From NCBI GenBank assembly GCA_027257055.1, contig JAPVLO010000276.1, forward strand, positions 744,001 through 808,000: a DNA stretch of 64,000 bases. The letters are read 5' to 3'. Shown here piece by piece: positions 34,456-44,352 of this stretch (the stretch's first letter is position 1; the number at the start of each line of letters is the position of its first letter). Position numbers and translations under genes: made by a program. This stretch comes from Cephalopachus bancanus (taxonomy: Eukaryota; Chordata; Mammalia; Primates; Tarsiidae). The notes under the pieces were generated by a model. It had not been told where the DNA came from. It worked only from the letters and a program-made list of their open reading frames with translations, and did no database searches.

Positions 34456-35014
34456 TGTGGTAGCAGCCTCTATGGTGGCCTCCAATGCTCCCTTCCACTT
34501 GTCTTCACATCCTTGTGTAGTCCCCTCCCCCTTGAGTGTGGGCTGGACTTATTGACTCACCTATAACACACAGAATATGGCAGACTTGACATGTTACTCC
34601 TGAGATTAGTTTACGAAGACACTTCGACTTCTGTCTGTGTGTTGTCTCTTATGTTCTTGCTCATCCACTCTGAAGAAAGCTGGTTCCTATGTTGTGAGCT
34701 CCCCCATGAAGAGGCCTACGTAGCAAGGAACTGAAGGAGACCTCCACCTAACAGCTTAAGGGGAACTGAATTCTACCAACAACCATGTGAGTGAACTCAA
34801 AAGCTGACCCTTCCCCAGTTGAGCCTTCAGATAAGGCCACACCTCAGGCTCACAGTTTTGGCAGCAACCTTATGAGAAACCTCGAGCCAGAGGTAGCACA
34901 CTTGGCCAGGCTGTGCTTCCCACCCAAAGAAACTGTGAAATTATAAATGTTTGTTGTTTTGAGCCACTATGTCTTGGGGTAATTTGTTACATGGCAATAG
35001 ATAACTAATATACA
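34456..35014 (+). mobile_element. MLT1-type solo LTR inserted in L1M
   Basis: Starts 'tgtggtagcagcctctatgg', contains 'cttgagtgtgggctggactt', 'attgactcacctataacaca', 'cacctcaggctcacagtttt' and ends 'ggtaatttgttacatggcaa' then 'tagataactaatataca'. The ends are the MLT1 type TGT...ACA. No clean 5 bp target duplication remains. Confidence 0.85.
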
Positions 35015-35506
35015 CCAAGCTTTCTAAAAGGGTTGTATTCCTGCCAGAAATGACAATTTCCAATTGCTCTACACACTTGTCCACATGTGCTATTGCTAAC
35101 CTTTTTTATTTTGGCCACTATGATGGGTGTGTGACAATGTTGCATCATGGTTTACATTTCCATTTCTCTGATGATTCGTGAAGTGGAGCACCTTGTGTTA
35201 ATTAGTCATTCAAATACCATCTTTAGTGACGTGCTCCTTCAAGGTCGTTTGCCTATTTGTCTGGTGGGTAATTTATCTTTTTCTTATTTGTAGGAATTCT
35301 TTTTATATTCAGATTATGAGTTTTTTGTTGGACATCTGCATTACAAATATCTTCCATTTTGTGATTCGCTGTTCCACTCTCTATTTTTAAAGGGATTTAG
35401 ACATATTTTCAAATTTACAGAAAAGTTATGGAAATACAAGTAGTACAAGAGTAGTTCTTTTATAGCCTCTAGTTAGACTCAACTTTTGTTAACGTTTACA
35501 TCATTT

Positions 35507-35543
<37 letters not shown>

Positions 35544-36367
35544 GTTTTTCTGAACCACTGAAGAATAAGTTTCATATATGACAACCCTTTACTTCCAAAT
35601 AGGTCAGTGTACAAGTATCTGTTTCTTAGGAATATTCTCTTATGTGACCACACTGCAGTTATCAGCTTCAGTCAATTTAACATTGATACAATACTTTGAT
35701 CTAATCTCCTATCTGTGTTCCAATTTTTTCAGTTGATCTAATAATGTGCTTTATAGCATTTTCCCTTCCAATACAGACTCCTGTCTAGGATCAGACATTG
35801 TACTTAGTTGTCATGTCTCCTCAGTTTCCTTTAATCAGGAGCATTTCCATAGCCTTTCTTTGCTTTTTATGACATTGACATTTTGAAGAATGCAGTCCCT
35901 CCCCCTCTTCCCTTTTAAACAGACATTTTTCATTTTGTTTGTCTGATATTTTATTATGATTAGAGGAAGTTGTGCATTGCCTGCTGGAATAGTCTATAAA
36001 TGATGTGTCTTTCCTGGGGTCTCACATCAGGAGCCACCCAATGTCCCTCATTCCTGATGTTAATTTTAATCACCTGTCAAGGTGGTATTCGGTGTCTCCA
36101 TCTAATAGTTATGATTTTTTTCCCCTTGAAACTAATATTCAGCCTGTGGAGAACTGCAGGTTAGGACTATGCAAACATTCTGCTTTTTATCAAAATGTCT
36201 GCTAGATTGAGCATCCATTGATGAGTCTTGACTGAACCAGCCTTCACTGGGATGGTCCCAGAAGGATGATTTTCCAACTCTACCTCTCCTCCCACTATTA
36301 CTAGTCGGCAATCAGTTTTATAGTGGGAGCAGGAACCCTCCCTTTAAGGTTTCTTAATTTTAATGTA
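35015..36367 (-). mobile_element. L1M relic, antisense, part 2
   Basis: Continues part 1: 'tggccactatgatgggtgtg', 'acatttccatttctctgatg', 'cgtttgcctatttgtctggt'. From about 35386 a second old L1 segment follows ('cttaggaatattctcttatg', 'caatttaacattgatacaat', 'gttgtcatgtctcctcagtt', 'gcatccattgatgagtcttg'). A (CA)n tract lies at 35508-35540. No long frame survives. Confidence 0.72.
35508..35540. repeat. (CA)n microsatellite
   Basis: A pure CA run of 33 bp inside the L1M relic. Confidence 0.97.
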
Positions 36368-36375
36368 ATCTAATG

Positions 36376-36411
36376 CAGCGGTCCCTGACCTTTTTGGCAT
36401 CAGGGACCCTG
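36376..36411. mobile_element. 36 bp hAT (Charlie-type) remnant with 8 bp target duplications
   Basis: The 36 bp segment starts CAGCGGTCCCTGACC and ends GGCATCAGGGACCCTG, which are inverted repeats around TTTTT. The flanks ATCTAATG at 36368-36375 and 36412-36419 are identical 8 bp duplications, the hAT hallmark. The sequence resembles the terminus of a Charlie element. It is non-coding and lies inside L1M. Confidence 0.85.
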
Positions 36412-36469
36412 ATCTAATGTATTGGTTTTTTCCTTTGTAGTTTATGCCTATTGTGTTGCATTTTTTTAA

Positions 36470-38773
36470 AAATATTTTTTATTATGGTTTTGTGGGGTAC
36501 AGTTAAGGTTTAGGTATACAAATAGGTTTCATTCAGGCACCCTGTTGATAAGAGGTGTTTCCCCGTACCCAGACAGATATTTGCTAACCTTAATCCCACC
36601 TCCCCCCCCCATAGTTTCCCACTACTGTCAGTAATTTTCTTATACTATTACATTGGATATTAAAGGTCCATTATATGAGTGAGAACATGTGATACTCGGA
36701 TCTTTGTTTCTGTGAGAGGTCACTCAGTATTATAGACTCTAGTTCCATCCAGGTTGCTGCGAAATTCATGATTTTGTTCCTTTTTATGGCTGCATAGTAT
36801 TCCATCATGTATATGTACTACATTTTAAAAATCCAGTTCTCTTTTGATGGGCAGCATGGTTGCTTCCAGGTTCTTGTTATTGTGAACAATGCTGCGATAA
36901 ACATACGTGTGCAGGTATCTTTTTTATAGAGTGATTTGAGTTCTTCAGGATATATTCCCAGTAGGGAGATTGCGGGGTCATATGGGAGGTTGGTATTTAG
37001 AGCTTTTAGGAATCGCCACACTGCTTTCCACAGAGGTTGCACTAGTTTACACTCCCACCAACAGTGTAGAAGTGTTCCCTTTTCGCCACACCCTCTCCAG
37101 CAGCTGTTATTTTTTGAGTTGTTGATAATTACCATTCTGACTGGAGTTAGGTGGTATCTCAGTGTGGTTTTGATTTGCATCTCTCTGATGATTAGTGAGG
37201 CTGAACATTTCTTCATGTGTCTGTTGGCTGCTCAGATGTCTTCCTTTGTGAAGTGTCTGTTCACATCTTTTGCCCATTTTATAATGGGGTTGTTTGTTTT
37301 TTTCTTTTCAGCATGTTTGAGTTCCTTATAGATCCAAGATGTTAAGCCTTTGTCAGACATGGTGTTGGCAAATACTTTTTCCCAGTCTGTAGCCTGTCTC
37401 CCTGCTCTCTTGATGGTTTCTTTGGCCTTGCAGAAGCTTGTCAGTTTAATAAGGTCCCACTTGTCTATCTTCTCTCTTATGACCTGTGGTTTTCGGGTTT
37501 TGTTCAGGAATTGGATGCCAGTTCCGATTTCCATGAGGGTATGTCCTTCATTTTCTAAGGTTCTTATGGTTTGAGGTTTTAGATTTAGGTCTCTGATCCA
37601 TTTGGAGTTAACCTTTGTGCATGGGGATAGATAGGGGTCCTGTTTCAATCTTCTGCATGTGGTCAGCCAGTTTTCCCAGCACCATTTACTGAATAGGTTC
37701 TCCTCTCCCCAGTGGTAGGTGGTGGAGGCTTTGTTGAAGATGAGTTGGTTGAGAAATTGGGTTTTGCTTCTGGAATCTCAATTCTATTCCATTGATCTAT
37801 ATACCTGTTCCTGTACCAATACCAAGCTGTTTTGATGATTGTAGCTTTGTAGTAAAGTTTGAAGTCTGGTAATGTGATACCATCTGCTTTGTTTTTGTTT
37901 TTGTTTTTTTTGCTGAGGATTGTTCTGGCTATTCTTGGACGTTTGTGTTTCCATATGAATTCCTGTGTTGTTTTTTCTAGGTCTGAGAAGAATGTTGCTG
38001 GTAATTTGATGGATATTGCATTGAACTTGTAGATTGCCTTAGGTAAGATGGACATCTTCACAATGTTGATTCTTCCAATCCATGAGCATGGGATATTTTT
38101 CCATTTGTTTGTGTTATCTTTGATTTCTTTGAGCAGTGTTTTGTAGTTTTCATTGTAAAGGTCTTTCACGTCTCTGGTTAGGAAGATGCCAAGGCATTTC
38201 ATTTTTTGTGTGTGGCTATTGTGAATGAAATTGTGTTTTTTATTTGGGTTTCTGTTTGTTTATTATTGGTGTAAAGAAATGTGATTGTCTTTTGCACATT
38301 TATTTTGTATTCTGAGACTTTGCCAAAGGCCTTTATTAGTGTAAGGAAGTTTTTGACAGATTCTCTTGGGTTTTCAAGGTACACAATCATATCATCTGCA
38401 AAGAGAGATAACTTGACTTCCTCTTTTCCTCTTTGGATGCCCCTGATTGCCTTCTCTTCTCTGATTGCTCGAGCCAGGACTTCCAATACTACGTTGAACA
38501 GGAGGGGTGAAAGTGGGCATCCTTGTCTTGTTCCAGTTTTCAGGGAAATGGTTCCAATTTTTGTCCATTTAGGAGTATGCTGGCTGTGGGTTTCTCATAG
38601 ATGGCTTTTACTATTTTGAGGTATGTTCTCCGTATGCCTAGATGTTCGAGGGTTTTTATCAAGAAGGGGTGCTGGATTTTATCAAAAGCTTTTTCTGCAT
38701 CTAATGATATAATCATGTGGTTTTTGTTTTGACATCTGTTGATGTATTTAATTACATTTATGGTTTTACGAAC
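36470..38773 (-). mobile_element. 5'-truncated LINE-1, antisense, with 15 bp target duplication
   Basis: A 2.3 kb L1 with its 3' end at the left (UTR phrase 'tgtggggtacagttaaggtt', 'gtttcccactactgtcagta') and its truncation point at the right, within the reverse transcriptase region. Identical flanks GTTGCATTTTTTTAA lie at 36455-36469 and 38774-38788. It is inserted in older L1M sequence. It is younger than its surroundings, because the flanks are perfect. Confidence 0.93.
36818..38486 (-). pseudogene. decayed L1 ORF2 (reverse transcriptase to C-terminus)
   Basis: Minus-strand frames at 38199-38486, 37663-38202, 37232-37648 and 36818-37216 cover consecutive parts of ORF2 in shifting frames. 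The first contains the reverse transcriptase catalytic box FADD (38391-38402). The second holds the thumb-like phrase '[20 protein letters not shown]'. The last two hold the C-terminal segment, with Cys/His residues near '[19 protein letters not shown]'. Frameshifts and stops break it and the endonuclease domain is missing, so it cannot mobilise itself. Confidence 0.92.
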
Positions 38774-38788
38774 GTTGCATTTTTTTAA

Positions 38789-39400
38789 TTTCCTACCTCA
38801 ACCTCTTGAAAATATTATCCCATGTCTTCTTCCAAAAACTTTATTATTAGAGCTTTGACATTTAGGTCTATGACCCACCTGGGATTGTGTGGCTGATGAT
38901 GTGAGATAGGGGATCAAGATAAGGTTTTCTCTGTTTGGAAACTCAATGGACCCATGTGTTTTTCTTAGCCATCTTTATTTGCACAAGAAGTACATGAGTA
39001 TTTCCCCCTTGAAACAATTCAAAGGTATCACAGAGAATGACCCGCTCTGCCCATGTTGATTGTTTCCCTTCCCTGGAGGCGATACCACAGAAGCAACCAT
39101 TGCTATCCATCCTTTCAGTCTTTTTTCCTAAGTAGTTGCATGAACACATGTGCTACATTCTGTTTTCTGCCCCTGCCATCAATAGTGTATGAGTCACTTT
39201 GCAACTTGCTTTTTTCAATCAGCAATATGTCTTGGATGGCTTCTTGTGTTGGCATGTGTAAATCTCCATGATTCTTCTCTATGGTTGCACTGGGTCGTAT
39301 GTGATGCCTGTCAAATGCAATAAACTGTGTCAAAGCCCAAGTTTGACTCAGCTTGCTTAGTCATTCCTGGATTTTTAAGTTGGTTCTAATATTTTGTTTT
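38789..39400 (-). mobile_element. L1M relic, antisense, part 3
   Basis: 'gacatttaggtctatgaccc', 'acctgggattgtgtggctga', 'tttgcaacttgcttttttca' and 'atcagcaatatgtcttggat' are old antisense L1 phrases. It resumes directly after the young L1's right target duplication. Confidence 0.65.
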
Positions 39401-39471
39401 GCTACTCCGATCATTTTTATGTGTACTGTGTGAACCACTTGCTGGGTTGCACTATTATGAAGATTGAGGAA

Positions 39472-39618
39472 GCATCAAAAAAGAAGGTGCTCTGGCTTCA
39501 GTTTCTGAACTCTTCTAGAAATAAGCAGTTATTCCTGAAGTCTAGTCTCAAGCCCTCCTGCTGCTATTTCATTTTTTATCTTCCTCTTATTGAGCACCCT
39601 GTGGGGCTGGCACATAAG
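39472..39618 (+). repeat. left arm of a large inverted duplication
   Basis: About 85% identical by eye to the reverse complement of 40560-40719. Shared phrases include 'gaaggtgctctggcttc', 'taagcagttattcctgaagt' and 'ccctgtggggctggc'. The arms differ by small indels in the central T-run. I do not recognise the arm as a known transposon. Frames read through both arms give similar peptides ('LWLQFLNSSRNKQLFLKS' here), but these are mirrored by the DNA homology and are no evidence of coding. Confidence 0.88.
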
Positions 39619-40559
39619 AGATGAGGGATGAGAACTTGAATCTGGAAGGCACCGGGCTCTTCCTAGATTCAGGACAAGCAAAAGGTTCGAAGAATCTGGT
39701 GACTTACCAAGGCTCCCACAGTTAGTTAGTGGCATAGCCGATCATCGTGAAACCCAAGTCTTGGGATCCCATGTCCAGCCTGCTCTTGCCCTAGTACTGT
39801 CCAGGACACAGCTGACCTCCAGGCTTCCCGAGTTCTGATGCTTCCAAGTCCTCTTCCTGTTTTACCTCCCTCCGGAAGTGGGCCTCTGATGGGGAATCCC
39901 TGTGGGGTCTGCTCACTGCTTCTTCCTTGCCTCCAGCAGGACGGCACCTGCCGCTGGTCCCAAGGCCCTGTGGTCTTCCCTCAAGGAGTCAAGATGACAC
40001 TTCATTTCCAGAGCCTGCCCTTGCACCTCCCTTCCTCTCAACCTCCATTTGTTTAAAACTCCTCCAGCTTCCAAGATCCCCCTGCGGGACAGGCAAGAAC
40101 AAATTTGGAAGCAAGAGGAGCTGCAGCCCTTAAATCACATGTTGGGCAAAATAATCAAAGAATCTTCCCAAAATTTGTCAACGGCAGTGCCGGGCCTAGC
40201 TGCTCAGTAATGACTCGCACTTGATGACAGATCTCGAGAGAACGCGTTTTGGAAGCAATCAGTATATGCTGAATAGGATCCTATTTTACAAGCATTTTAT
40301 CTACTCTTAAGGACATGGGAGATGAGGAAAACAGATAAGCCTCTCTATTAATATTGATTAGACCATTATATATCTGAAAAAGAGATTTTAGTCAGAGATG
40401 ATTGCATCTCACCAGAGCAGCCTTCCTTCTCGAATCAAATCGTTTAATCTGCTGCTCAGCTCTTGGGGGTGTGGGGAGGGCAACACATGCAAGTTTGCTC
40501 CTTCACGCTGGGCACACGAGGCAGGGGAGGGATGCCGAGTGACGAGGTTCGAGAGGGCA
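39619..40559. other. spacer of the inverted duplication; candidate regulatory DNA
   Basis: Unique sequence. From 40140 to 40440 it is A/T-rich with an AGATAAG GATA-factor motif (40333-40339), TTAATATTGATTA homeodomain-type motifs (40348-40360), TGATGACAG and a TAATCTGC bicoid-type motif near 40444. No frame has a domain. Confidence 0.45.
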
Positions 40560-40719
40560 CTTATGTGCTTTCTTGCCAGCCCCACAGGGAGCTCAATAGG
40601 AGGAAGACAAAAAAAAAAAGGAAACAGCAGCAGGAAGGATTGAGGTGAGACTTCAGGAATAACTGCTTACTTCTAGAAGCGTTCAAAAGCGGAAGCCAGA
40701 GCACCTTCATTTTTGGAAC
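40560..40719 (-). repeat. right arm of the large inverted duplication
   Basis: Reverse complement of the left arm, with an expanded A-run (40609-40619) where the left arm has a shorter T-rich stretch. Separation is about 940 bp. Confidence 0.88.
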
Positions 40720-40794
40720 AGCTTTACGAAAGAGGAAGATAATCAGAGGCCATGAATTGGTCTTTTTGTTATCGATCACAAAAGAAGACAAGTC

Positions 40795-41069
40795 AACACT
40801 AAAAATGTTCAACCTTACTGGTAATCAAAAGAAATCAAATTCAAACAATACAATATTATTTTTGCCATTAGATTAGCAACTCTATTTATTTATTTATTTA
40901 TTTATTTATTTATAGACAGAGTCTCACTCTGTCTCCAAGGCTGGAGTGCAGATTTTGTTTTTTTAAAATCTCATACCCTGTGCTGACGAGGCTATCGTGA
41001 ACCTGCAGTCTCAGGCATTCCTGGTGGAAGGGCAGGTGATCACAACCTTCTGGAAGACAATCTGATGAT
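40795..41069 (+). mobile_element. L1M relic broken by (TTTA)n and an Alu stub
   Basis: 'cttactggtaatcaaaagaa', 'ttttgccattagattagcaa' on the left and 'cctgtgctgacgaggctatc', 'cattcctggtggaagggcag', 'caaccttctggaagacaatc' on the right are consecutive L1M ORF2 phrases. Confidence 0.72.
40881..40950 (-). mobile_element. (TTTA)n tail plus 5'-truncated Alu stub
   Basis: About eight TTTA units followed by 'agagtctcactctgtctcca' and 'ggctggagtgcag', then an abrupt return to L1M. This is the last ~38 bp of an antisense Alu with its A-rich tail turned into a tetranucleotide array. Confidence 0.85.
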
Positions 41070-41232
41070 ATTTACCAAGGACTTGCTTCCTGCCAAGCAC
41101 TAGGCTAGAACCTGGGTGGATGGCATTGAGTGAAACGAAGTCCCTGCCCTCACGGCACGTATCTTTACTGGGGAAAACTGAAAATTAGCAAGTGAAAATG
41201 CAACTGAATATTTATAAAATATGAGGAGTCTT
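41070..41232 (-). repeat. L2-class relic, antisense, left of Alu
   Basis: 'cttgcttcctgccaagcact', 'aggctagaacctgggtggat' and 'cctgccctcacggcacgtat' fit the antisense L2 end. The same relic resumes at 41562. Confidence 0.62.
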
Positions 41233-41249
41233 AAAGAAAACAAAAAGGG

Positions 41250-41544
41250 CCGGGCTCGGTGGCTCAGCCTGTAATCCCGCGCCTTTGGGAGGCTGAGGTG
41301 AGTGGATTGCCTGAGCCCGCGGGTTCGAGACCCGCCTGGGCAGTGAGACCTCATCTCTACAATAAATCAAAAAAAAGCCGGGCATGGTAGCGTGTGCCTG
41401 TAATCCCGGCAACTCGGAAGGCTGAGGCAGAAGGATCGCCGGAGCCCAGCAGGTCGAGGCTGCGGTGGCCGGGAGCGGCCACTGCACTCCAGTCTGGGCG
41501 ACAGAGTGAGACTCCAACTCGAAAAAAAAAAAGCTAAAAAAAAA
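41250..41544 (+). mobile_element. young-type Alu with tRNA-like T-arm
   Basis: Complete sense dimer starting 'gccgggctcggtggctcagc'. Perfect 17 bp target duplications AAAGAAAACAAAAAGGG lie at 41233-41249 and 41545-41561. At 41319-41335 the B-box region reads GCGGGTTCGAGACCCGC: a 5 bp stem closing a 7-base TTCGAGA loop. The left arm is shortened after 'cctgggca'. The right arm has GTGGCC/GGCCAC palindromic ends around GGGAGC. It interrupts an L2 relic. Confidence 0.95.
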
Positions 41545-41561
41545 AAAGAAAACAAAAAGGG

Positions 41562-42020
41562 AGCTGAGGGGGGAAGGTTGGGAAAGCCGGGGGGCAGTGA
41601 AGGCTCTTCTAAGGAGGTGGATTTGAGCCGAGTCATGAATAATAAGAAGGAACAAGAAACAGGAAGAGGACAAAATTGTCCTGGCAGATAGAGCAGCATA
41701 TGCAAAGGTCCTGCGGTGGCAGAGATCTTCTGATGAGCTGAGAAGAGGCCAGGGAGGACATAAAAGATGAAGGGAGCATAGTGGGAAGCAGCAGGGGAAG
41801 TGGGTGGGTGCAAATGCGGACCTACCTGGTGTACCGGGGTAGGGGTGGCCCTTCTGGGGTTCTCAGCAGGGGCAGCACCCAGTCTGCTGTTCCTGTTTTA
41901 TAAAAAAATCACTCTGACTGCTGTGACAATGGTTGGGTGGGGCGTAATAGAGGAAGTAGGAAGGACAGTCAGGAGCCAGTGGCAGCAGAGAAGGTGAGAG
42001 ATGACGGGGAACAGGATGAA
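41562..42020 (-). repeat. L2-class relic, antisense, right of Alu
   Basis: 'ggtggatttgagccgagtca', 'agcagcatatgcaaaggtcc', 'atcactctgactgctgtgac' and 'agtggcagcagagaaggtga' are the same ordered phrases as in 6640-7160 and in other copies of this family. Confidence 0.6.
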
Positions 42021-42286
42021 GGCTTTGGTGACTGGTGTGTATCACACGCCTCACGAAGGCATAAGCCTTTAGGAACAGCAAGGCCACGCCCAGAGATAAT
42101 CAGATGTACACAGAGATTCACCCACAAATACATTCATGGCTTTAGTCAAAACCTGGAAACAACAGAAATGTTCACCACGAGAGGGCTGGTTAAATGACAG
42201 TACATGCAGACCAGGGCTGCCGGATGGTCAGAATTATTGTTTTAGAAGAAGATGGAATGGAACAGGATGTGCTTACATTGTATTTT

Positions 42287-42573
42287 TTTTTTTTTTTTTT
42301 GAGTTGGAGTCTCACTCTGTCACCCAGACTGGAGTGCAGTGGCCGCTTCCGGCCACCGCAGCCTCGACCTGCTGGGCTCCGGCGATCCTTCCGCCTCAGC
42401 TTTCCAAGTAGCTGGAATTACAGGCGAGCGCTACCATGCCCAGCTGATTTTTTCATTTATTGTAGAGATGAGGTCTTGCTGCCCAGGCGGGTCTCGAACC
42501 CGCGGGCTCAGGCAATCCACTCACCTCAGTCTCCCAAAGGCGCGGGATTACAGGCTGAGCCACCGAGCCCGGC
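42287..42573 (-). mobile_element. young-type Alu with T-arm, antisense
   Basis: T-run then 'gagttggagtctcactctgt' to 'gctgagccaccgagcccggc'. Target duplications TACATTGTATTTT lie at 42274-42286 and 42574-42586. The antisense T-arm GCGGGTCTCGAACCCGC is at 42487-42503, and the linker 'atttattgtagagatgag' is present. Confidence 0.95.
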
Positions 42574-42648
42574 TACATTGTATTTTAAGTGAAAAAAAAA
42601 ATCAGGTTATAAAACTGAACGTGTAATATGATGCTGACTTTTTAAAAA

Positions 42649-42675
42649 ATTCTTCTTCTTCTTCTTCTTCTTCTT
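42649..42675. repeat. (CTT)n microsatellite
   Basis: About eight TTC units, leading into the T-run of the next antisense Alu. Confidence 0.93.
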
Positions 42676-42955
42676 TTTTTTTTTTTTTTTGGAGACAGGG
42701 TCTCACTCTGTTGCCCAGGCTGGAGTGCAATCATAGCTTGTTACAGCCTCCAACTCCTGGGTTCAAGGGATCCTGTGTCAGCCTCCTGAATAGCTGGGGC
42801 TCCAGACAGATGTCACCATGCCCAACTAATTTTTTAAATTTTTATTTTGTAGAGACAGGGTCTCACTATGTTTCATAGGTTGGGCTTGAGCTCCTGGTCT
42901 CAAGTGGCCTCCCAAAGTGCTGGGATTACAGGCATAAATCACTGCACCTGGTGCG
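42676..42955 (-). mobile_element. old Alu dimer, antisense
   Basis: 'ggagacagggtctcactctg', both arms and 'aagtgctgggattacaggca'. The standard Alu linker (tttattttgtagagacaggg) is used and no T-arm is present. Confidence 0.9.
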
Positions 42956-42960
42956 TGCAC

Positions 42961-42962
<2 letters not shown>

Positions 42963-43014
<52 letters not shown>
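42963..43014. repeat. (GT)26 microsatellite
   Basis: Pure 52 bp GT run directly beyond the Alu. Likely polymorphic. Confidence 0.98.
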
Positions 43015-43019
<5 letters not shown>

Positions 43020-43160
43020 ACTTAAAACAAACACTAATGTGTTAATGTACCTCTCTGGGTGACCTATGAGTGATTTGAATTTTTCTCTACATTTCAGTGT
43101 TTTCCCAATGTCTTACAATAAGTAAATACTTTTATAATTGCAAAAACATAGAGTTATTTT

Positions 43161-43555
43161 TTAAAAATAAGGTAAATCTAAGAAAGCCAAGAGGCAGGTG
43201 TGAGTGAGAAAGCGAGGCGTGGGGAGGAGGGAAGTACAGACGGAATGTCGCATCCTCATCTTGATACAGACAGAAGTCAGCTGCTCCCTTTCTTGGCCTG
43301 GGACCCTTCTGGTCTTGGAGATGCTTCCTAAAACCAGCTCAGCTCTTCCTCCTCCTGACCTCCTGCCTCCTCCTGTGTTTCTCAAAGTCCTCAATCCCAT
43401 GGGTAATTATGCACGGCCTGCCTGTGGTCAGGCCACTGGGGGCTGAAGAATTCAGATGCCTGGGCTCTGTCCGGGGTTTCTATCCTGGGACACCCCCGCC
43501 CACACTGCCCCCTGTATTCTCTGTCTCTCTCAGTGCTCAACCTTCCTCAATAGAG
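43161..43555. other. unique non-coding DNA
   Basis: Nothing recognised. Frames on both strands lack domains. Confidence 0.3.
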
Positions 43556-43559
43556 ACGT

Positions 43560-43780
43560 GCCTGGCTATGAGACGTGTGGACTCTGGAGCTGACCGCAGG
43601 GGCTGGAATCCTGGCCCTGGCCCTTCCCTGCTGGACCCAGTGCCCTTGGCGGGAAGGCAGCGATGCTAACAGTGCCTCCTCTGCAGAACCCAGGAGATGG
43701 AATGAGTGAAAACAGGCATAATTGTTAGAACAGCACTAGATACACTGTACCAAGCAAGTTAAGTGGTCGTTGTTATTACA
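43560..43780 (+). repeat. MIR SINE, nearly full length
   Basis: 'gtggactctggagctgaccg', 'ggctggaatcctggccctgg', 'ggagatggaatgagtgaaaa' and 'gttagaacagcactagatac' follow MIR order. Confidence 0.68.
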
Positions 43781-43784
43781 TTTC

Positions 43785-44042
43785 CAGTTACTCAAGCCGA
43801 AAATCCCTGGTGCTCCCTCTCTGCATCCCAGCACCCATGCCACTGGTAAAGGCAGAGTCTGCCTATTTCTCTCCCCTGCATGGCCACCCCAGCACACGTG
43901 TCCGTCTCACTTGCTAGCACTGCCTCTGCGAGGTTCAGCCTCCTCTCACCAGCCGGAGGGATGCGTTAAAATGAAAATGTAATTATGTTACTCCTCTGAT
44001 AGAGTTTCCAAGAAAATCCAAACTCTTCACAAGATCCTAGCA
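43785..44042 (+). repeat. L2 LINE fragment
   Basis: 'gtaattatgttactcctctg' and 'aaaatccaaactcttcacaa' match the L2 'gatcatgtcactcc...aaagtccaaactcctt' region. Confidence 0.6.
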
Positions 44043-44044
44043 AA

Positions 44045-44162
44045 TCCTCCAGCAGAAAAGAAATGGGCATTTAAATGATGAAATGTTATTTTTGCCTTCA
44101 GATTAGCAAATATTTTAAAAATAAAAATGATGCCCAGTGTATGTGAGGATGTAATGACACTG
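44045..44162 (+). mobile_element. L1M fragment
   Basis: 'gaaatgttatttttgccttc', 'agattagcaaatattttaaa' and 'tgtgaggatgtaatgacac' are an L1M ORF2 stretch also seen at 40850-40880. An Alu follows at once. Confidence 0.65.
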
Positions 44163-44164
44163 CA

Positions 44165-44352
44165 TTTTTTTTTTTTTGAGTCAGGGTGGAGTACAGTGAC
44201 ATGCTCACAGCTCATCCCAGGCTCTATCTCCCGGGCTCAGGCAATCCTTCCATCTCAACCTCCCAAACAGCTGAGACTATAGGCATACACCACCACACCT
44301 GGCTAATTTTTTTTTTTTTCAGAGATGAGGCTTCCTATATTGTCCAGGCTGG
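44165..44352 (-). mobile_element. old rearranged Alu fragment, antisense
   Basis: T-run, 'gagtcagggtggagtacagt', 'gggctcaggcaatccttcca' and 'gcatacaccaccacacctgg', then a second T-run and 'ttgtccaggctggg'. The usual 'ctctgtcacccaggc' after the first T-run is deleted and the right end is lost. Confidence 0.78.

Larger units (their letters stand above)
42128..43160 (+). mobile_element. L1M 3' end split by two Alus and a (GT)n
   Basis: Pieces at 42128-42273 ('tcaaaacctggaaacaacag', 'gggctggttaaatgacagta'), 42587-42648 ('aagtgaaaaaaaaaatcagg', 'acgtgtaatatgatgctgac') and 43015-43160 ('gtacctctctgggtgaccta', 'tgttttcccaatgtcttaca') read in order as one L1M 3' end. The intervening DNA is later insertions. 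Confidence 0.75.

Noticed and set aside
39394..40812. Similar peptides encoded in both arms of the inverted duplication
   Set aside because: The similarity follows from DNA homology of the arms; frames are short, bounded differently, and the T/A-run length differs by several bases.
41319..41335. tRNA gene suggested by the T-arm-like sequence
   Set aside because: No acceptor, D or anticodon arms; the motif lies inside an Alu left arm and recurs in other Alus.
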